DNA from: Bordetella parapertussis | Lineage (GTDB): Bacteria; Pseudomonadota; Gammaproteobacteria; Burkholderiales; Burkholderiaceae_A | NCBI GenBank assembly: GCA_945877235.1 | Contig: CAMCRF010000002.1 | Span: forward strand, 62,001-126,000 | DNA: 64,000 bases | Direction of reading: 5' to 3' | Shown: piece by piece, positions 60,557 through 64,000 of the stretch | How positions within the stretch are numbered: the stretch's first letter is position 1 | Layout: each line of letters starts with the position of its first letter | The notes under the pieces: model-generated | Told to the model about the DNA's origin: nothing | What the model saw: the letters and a program-made list of their open reading frames with translations, nothing else | The model's database searches: none | Translations under genes and position numbers: made by a program

Positions 60557-62454
60557 GGCTGTGATTCTAGGCCCTGATGTCGCTGACCGATGGGCCCGAG
60601 CCAGGTCAGGAGTGTTTGCGGTGCGCCTGGGGCCTGATACGCAGCCGCATTCGCCAGGACGTTCTTGACATAGTCGCGCGTCTCAGCGAACGGGATGGAC
60701 TCCGCAAAGGCTGCCCCGGGAATGGGCTGAACGAGCGTTGCGCGCCAGAGCCTGCTGCGAGCAGGCCCGGCGTTGTAGGCCGCGGTTGCAAGGACAAGGG
60801 AGCCATTGAACTGGTCGTAAAGCGAGCGCAGGTAGCGTGTGCCCAGGCGCACATTCAGCTCTGGCTCTGTGACCGTGGAGGGCCGGAAATCTCGGATGCC
60901 CTCTTCCTTGGCCAGCGATTTCGCCGTCCTGGGCATGATCTGCATGAGACCCGCCGCACCAACGGGGGAGAACACGCCCGACAGAAACCGGGACTCCTGC
61001 CGGATCAGGCCGTAGACCCAGCTCACCTCCAATGCACGCGAGGCTGAGTAGTGGTCGATGGTTTTACGGTAAGGCTTTGGGTAACGGAGGTCTAGGTCGT
61101 GGGATTTCTGGGTTCGGATGGCTGCATTGATGGCTCGGTCGTAATGCCCTGAAGCGATTGCGATCTCTGCAGCCGCCAGAATGAAGGCATCGGCCCGTTG
61201 ATCCAGCAAGGAGCGCCACTCGGTTGCGGATTCTGTTCGCAGCCCCAAGGACGCCAGCGAGAGCGCTCGGTGCAGGGTGTCCTGCGCCTGAAGCTGCTCA
61301 CGTGCCCGTGCAATCTCGATGGCTAGGCTGGAGTCACGCCGACTCTGTGGAGCCGCTCGGGCCAGCTCTGCAGAGGCCAACTGCTGATAGAACCCCCAGC
61401 CGACCGGGATGCTTTGCCAGAGGCTCTTGGCCATAGCCAATTCGCCTCTCTGTTGTGCGAGCCATCCTCGCCAATAGCGCCAATGGTCCTCCGCCTGGCT
61501 GGCAGGCGGCAGGGTTTCCAAGATGCGATGCAGACTGGCCCAGTCTCCTCGGCGCAGACTGAGTCGAGCAAAAGCCTCAAGGCTGGCTGTGGGCATCTTT
61601 TGAAGCAGCTGAGGGTCTGCACTGAGCGCATCTTGGAGGAAAGACCAGGCCTTCGGGTCTGAGCGCACAAAGAGGCGTCCAGCGAGGATTCCTTTTGCAA
61701 ATGCGCTCTGATCTTCACCCAGGCGAATTTGCCCGCGATCGATCTGATGCGCCACCTGCACACTGTTGGACTGCGAGCGAATCAACGTCTGGAGTAGGGG
61801 GCGTTCGCGTTCAAATTGGGCCTCACCCCGTTGTGTGAGGAGCCAGATCCGGCGCGCAGCCGGGAGATCTCCTGCTGCAGCCGCCCAGCGCGCGTGAAGC
61901 TGCAGGGCCTCGGAGGAGAGCGGGGATTGTCGATGCATGGCCTCAAGCAGATAGAGGCAGCCCTCTCTCGATTCGTGTCCGCGAACCAACAGTGCGGTAT
62001 CTGAGGCAGCGGATTGGCCGCGCTCGAGCTTGAGCCTCGCCTGGGCGCAGGCAATGCCCGGAGACTCAAGGGTGGCGGGGAGGCGATCGATCACGGCCGC
62101 AATCTGCTCCCAAGGCCCCTTTCGGATGGCAGCATGCCCCCAATCTCGCTGGATGGCGGCCCCAAGGGGGTGCGGGCCAGCAGACCGGAGGAATTGTTCT
62201 ATGGTCTCGAGCGCGGCAGAGCCAAAGGGCTCCTGGGTGAGCGAGAGCCGAGTGACCCAGTAGTCCGCCCAAATCCGCAGAGGGTCCTGCCCCAACTGGC
62301 GCTGCGCCTGAACCAGCTTGGGCAGATTTGAGGCTTCGAATGCGGCCTTTGCTGCGACGATGGGGTGATCCACTTGGGGCTTTGCCTGAGTGGCAGTTCC
62401 CAATAAGCCCATCAAAATGAAAGCAAGCGGTGCACTGAATAGAGGGTTGCGCAT
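60553..62454 (-). CDS. slt: soluble lytic murein transglycosylase
   Basis: 633 residues from ATG 62454. A signal peptide (MRNPLFSAPLAFILMGLLGTATQA) leads into a long alpha-superhelical region, then the C-terminal lysozyme-like domain. The catalytic glutamate is in GLIRQESRF, followed by GAAGLMQIMPRTAKSLA and GTRYLRSL. It cuts glycan strands to 1,6-anhydro products. The upstream frame to 62532 has no signal and overlaps the divergent gene. Confidence 0.95.
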   Translation of the reverse strand: MRNPLFSAPLAFILMGLLGTATQAKPQVDHPIVAAKAAFEASNLPKLVQAQRQLGQDPLRIWADYWVTRLSLTQEPFGSAALETIEQFLRSAGPHPLGAAIQRDWGHAAIRKGPWEQIAAVIDRLPATLESPGIACAQARLKLERGQSAASDTALLVRGHESREGCLYLLEAMHRQSPLSSEALQLHARWAAAAGDLPAARRIWLLTQRGEAQFERERPLLQTLIRSQSNSVQVAHQIDRGQIRLGEDQSAFAKGILAGRLFVRSDPKAWSFLQDALSADPQLLQKMPTASLEAFARLSLRRGDWASLHRILETLPPASQAEDHWRYWRGWLAQQRGELAMAKSLWQSIPVGWGFYQQLASAELARAAPQSRRDSSLAIEIARAREQLQAQDTLHRALSLASLGLRTESATEWRSLLDQRADAFILAAAEIAIASGHYDRAINAAIRTQKSHDLDLRYPKPYRKTIDHYSASRALEVSWVYGLIRQESRFLSGVFSPVGAAGLMQIMPRTAKSLAKEEGIRDFRPSTVTEPELNVRLGTRYLRSLYDQFNGSLVLATAAYNAGPARSRLWRATLVQPIPGAAFAESIPFAETRDYVKNVLANAAAYQAPGAPQTLLTWLGPIGQRHQGLESQP

Positions 62455-62500
62455 GAGCCTAAGATACATCGGAGCCGTGGAACAAGAACAGGAGTCGCCC

Positions 62501-63118
62501 ATGGAATTGACGCCTCCAGAGGGTCGGTCCAAATCGGACTGGCGCCGCTGGCTGCTTCAGGCTCGTCAGACGCTGAGTCCGGATCTGCGCAGACGCGCCG
62601 AGCGCCAGATGGCCGACATCCTCTCTGCCCAGGCGGTCTTGAGAGGATGGACTCAGGTGGCTGTGTTTCTGCCCTGGAGAGGCGAGCCTGACCTTGTCGT
62701 GGTCTGGCGTGCCTGGCATCAACGGGGCGTTGGACTCTCGCTGCCTGTGGTGGTCGCACCCGACGCGCCGTTGCAGTTTCGAACATGGGTTCCTGGTCAG
62801 GCCCTCGTGAGGGACGCACAGGGCCTCCTCACACCCGATGGCCAAGTGCTTGTCGATTGTGATGTCTGGATTGTTCCTTGCGTCGGCGTGGATCGCCAGG
62901 GGGCTCGACTTGGAGCAGGCAAGGGCTATTACGACAGAACCCTTGCTGACCGGCGGGCGCGGGGTCGACCCGATCCACTGATGGTGGGCCTGGTCTTTCA
63001 GCACGCTGCAGTTGATGTGGACTTCGGAGAGTCGCATGACCTGCGACTCCACGCCTGGGTTCATGAAGGGGGATGGTGTCAGGCCGATGCGCCTGCGCCG
63101 CCAAGTCCAAGTCGTTGA
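62501..63118 (+). CDS. ygfA: 5-formyltetrahydrofolate cyclo-ligase
   Basis: 205 residues from ATG 62501, with AGGAG seven bases upstream. It has the ATP/folate motifs VAVFLPWRGEPD, the central PCVGVDRQGARLGAGKGYYDR and a C-terminal DLRLHAWVHEG. It returns 5-formyl-THF to the folate pool, alongside MetF and Fmt. It is divergent from slt (46 bp) and overlaps metF by 40 bp. Confidence 0.94.
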   Translation: MELTPPEGRSKSDWRRWLLQARQTLSPDLRRRAERQMADILSAQAVLRGWTQVAVFLPWRGEPDLVVVWRAWHQRGVGLSLPVVVAPDAPLQFRTWVPGQALVRDAQGLLTPDGQVLVDCDVWIVPCVGVDRQGARLGAGKGYYDRTLADRRARGRPDPLMVGLVFQHAAVDVDFGESHDLRLHAWVHEGGWCQADAPAPPSPSR

Positions 63119-63921
63119 CAAATCTCGAGCGTAGGCTCAGCGCGGTTCATTGTGTAGAAGTGAAGGCCTGGCACTCCTGCGGTCACCAGTTGATCGACAA
63201 GGTCTGTCACGACATCGAGGCCAAACGCGCGAATGGACTCTGCATCGTCTCCAAAACCGGCAAGCCGCTGGCGGATCCAGCGAGGGATTTCAGCCCCACA
63301 GCTATCTGAAAATCGCGCGAGCTGAGTGAAATTTGTAATCGGCATGATGCCGGGGGTGATCGGCGCTTCTACCCCTTTGGCATAGGCCTCATCGACCAGC
63401 CGAAAGTATGCGTCTGAGTTGAAGAAATACTGCGTGATTGCACCATCGGCACCCGCCTTCATTTTGGCAACGAGATGATCGAGGTCGGCCTGTGCACTCC
63501 GGGCCTGAGGGTGTACCTCGGGGTAGGCCGCAACCTCAATGGCGAAGTGACTTCCGTAGTGCTGACGGGTAAAGCGCACGAGGTCGATGGCGTGCGCAAA
63601 ATCACCGCCCTGACCAAACCCTGACGGCAGGTCGCCACGCAACGCCACCATGCGGTCAATTCCTTGGGAGCGGTAGCCGTCGAGCAGGTCCCTGAGTTCT
63701 GCCGCTTCTGCACCCACGCATGACACATGCGGGGCGACCGATGCGAAGAGCGAACGCATCTGAGCAACCGTCGCGGCAGTGCCCTCTCTTGTGGATCCTC
63801 CAGCCCCGTAAGTTACCGAGACATAGGAGGGATTCAGGATTTTGAGGGCCTGCGCAACCCCGCCCAGGGCCTGCGATGCGGCTGAGGACTTGGGCGGGAA
63901 AAACTCCAGACTGATCTGCAT
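63079..63921 (-). CDS. metF: 5,10-methylenetetrahydrofolate reductase
   Basis: FAD enzyme that makes methyl-THF for MetH. 280 residues. Family segments are ISLEFFPPKS, VSVTYGAGGSTREGT, VALRGDLPSG and GADGAITQYFFNSDAYF. It begins four bases after the ahcY stop, so the two are probably co-transcribed and serve the methyl cycle. Confidence 0.96.
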   Translation of the reverse strand: MQISLEFFPPKSSAASQALGGVAQALKILNPSYVSVTYGAGGSTREGTAATVAQMRSLFASVAPHVSCVGAEAAELRDLLDGYRSQGIDRMVALRGDLPSGFGQGGDFAHAIDLVRFTRQHYGSHFAIEVAAYPEVHPQARSAQADLDHLVAKMKAGADGAITQYFFNSDAYFRLVDEAYAKGVEAPITPGIMPITNFTQLARFSDSCGAEIPRWIRQRLAGFGDDAESIRAFGLDVVTDLVDQLVTAGVPGLHFYTMNRAEPTLEICQRLGLGGAGASA

Positions 63922-63925
63922 GGGT

Positions 63926-64000
63926 TTAGTAGCGGTAGGCCTCAGGCTTGTATGGGCCCTCGAGTGGCACGCCGATGTAACGCGCCTGGTCCGGGGAGAG
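63926..64000 (-). CDS. ahcY: adenosylhomocysteinase, C-terminal fragment
   Basis: Only the last 24 codons are in the window. They encode the conserved C-terminus of S-adenosylhomocysteine hydrolase, ending in GPYKPEAYRY and including a lysine and tyrosines of the NAD-binding tail. The 5' part and any SAH riboswitch lie outside. Confidence 0.92.
   Translation of the reverse strand, partial: LSPDQARYIGVPLEGPYKPEAYRY

Overview
This 64 kb window looks like chromosomal core from a betaproteobacterium of the Burkholderiales type. The GC content is moderately high and the gene density very high. Several neighbourhoods are ones I know from that order: def-fmt-rsmB-DUF4390-ntrY-ntrX-trkA-trkH, metX-metW, torF-glnK-amtB followed by gshA-gshB-EIIA(Man)-HPr-EI, mreBCD-mrdA-rodA, gatCAB, folB-ttcA with glmU-glmS, and metF-ahcY. 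I found no rRNA, tRNA, CRISPR array, insertion sequence, integrase or prophage gene. This assignment rests on gene content and order; no database was searched.

Layout. 1-3033 (minus): topoisomerase III (cut by the window edge) and a short DprA. 3099-12251 (plus): Def, Fmt, RsmB, a DUF4390 protein, the NtrY/NtrX-like two-component pair and the TrkA/TrkH potassium system. 12208-16148 (minus): MetX, MetW, a 3-hydroxyacyl-CoA dehydrogenase and an MFS permease. 16246-16656 (plus): a LuxR-type protein with only the HTH domain. 16642-24026 (minus): TorF-like porin, GlnK, AmtB, then GshA, GshB and a PTS phosphorelay without a visible permease. 24234-26124 (plus): UbiK-like and ComM-like proteins. 26097-41866 (minus): a second MFS permease, a lipoprotein, then a nine-gene run from mreB to metH. 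41931-45255 (plus): gatCAB. 45209-48846: AmpG-like permease, M48 protease, PyrE and Xth. 48854-57192 (minus): FolM-like SDR, FolB, TtcA, UbiB, a sodium:solute symporter, GlmU and GlmS. 57225-64000: MidA-like methyltransferase, Cca, an NDUFA9-like protein, Slt, formyl-THF cyclo-ligase, MetF and the end of AhcY.

Themes. One-carbon and methionine metabolism recurs (metX, metW, metH, metF, ahcY, fmt, def, folB, folM, formyl-THF cyclo-ligase). Cell-wall synthesis and recycling also recurs (mreBCD, mrdA, rodA, glmS, glmU, slt, ampG). The best regulatory signal is in the longest intergenic gap, 24027-24233: a near-consensus sigma-54 promoter with NtrC-like boxes upstream of torF-glnK-amtB. Elsewhere spacing is extremely tight. 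Seven of nine convergent gene pairs overlap at their 3' ends, and most divergent pairs are separated by 18-97 bp.

I did not find a convincing new defence or mobile system. The more interesting points are local: a possible leaderless gshA start just after a terminator, aceK joined to a GMC oxidoreductase and a metallo-hydrolase inside a cell-shape/metH run, an NtrX-like regulator without its AAA+ domain, a CCA enzyme whose HD motif is gone, and a DprA without its N-terminal domain coupled to a TTG-started topoisomerase III.
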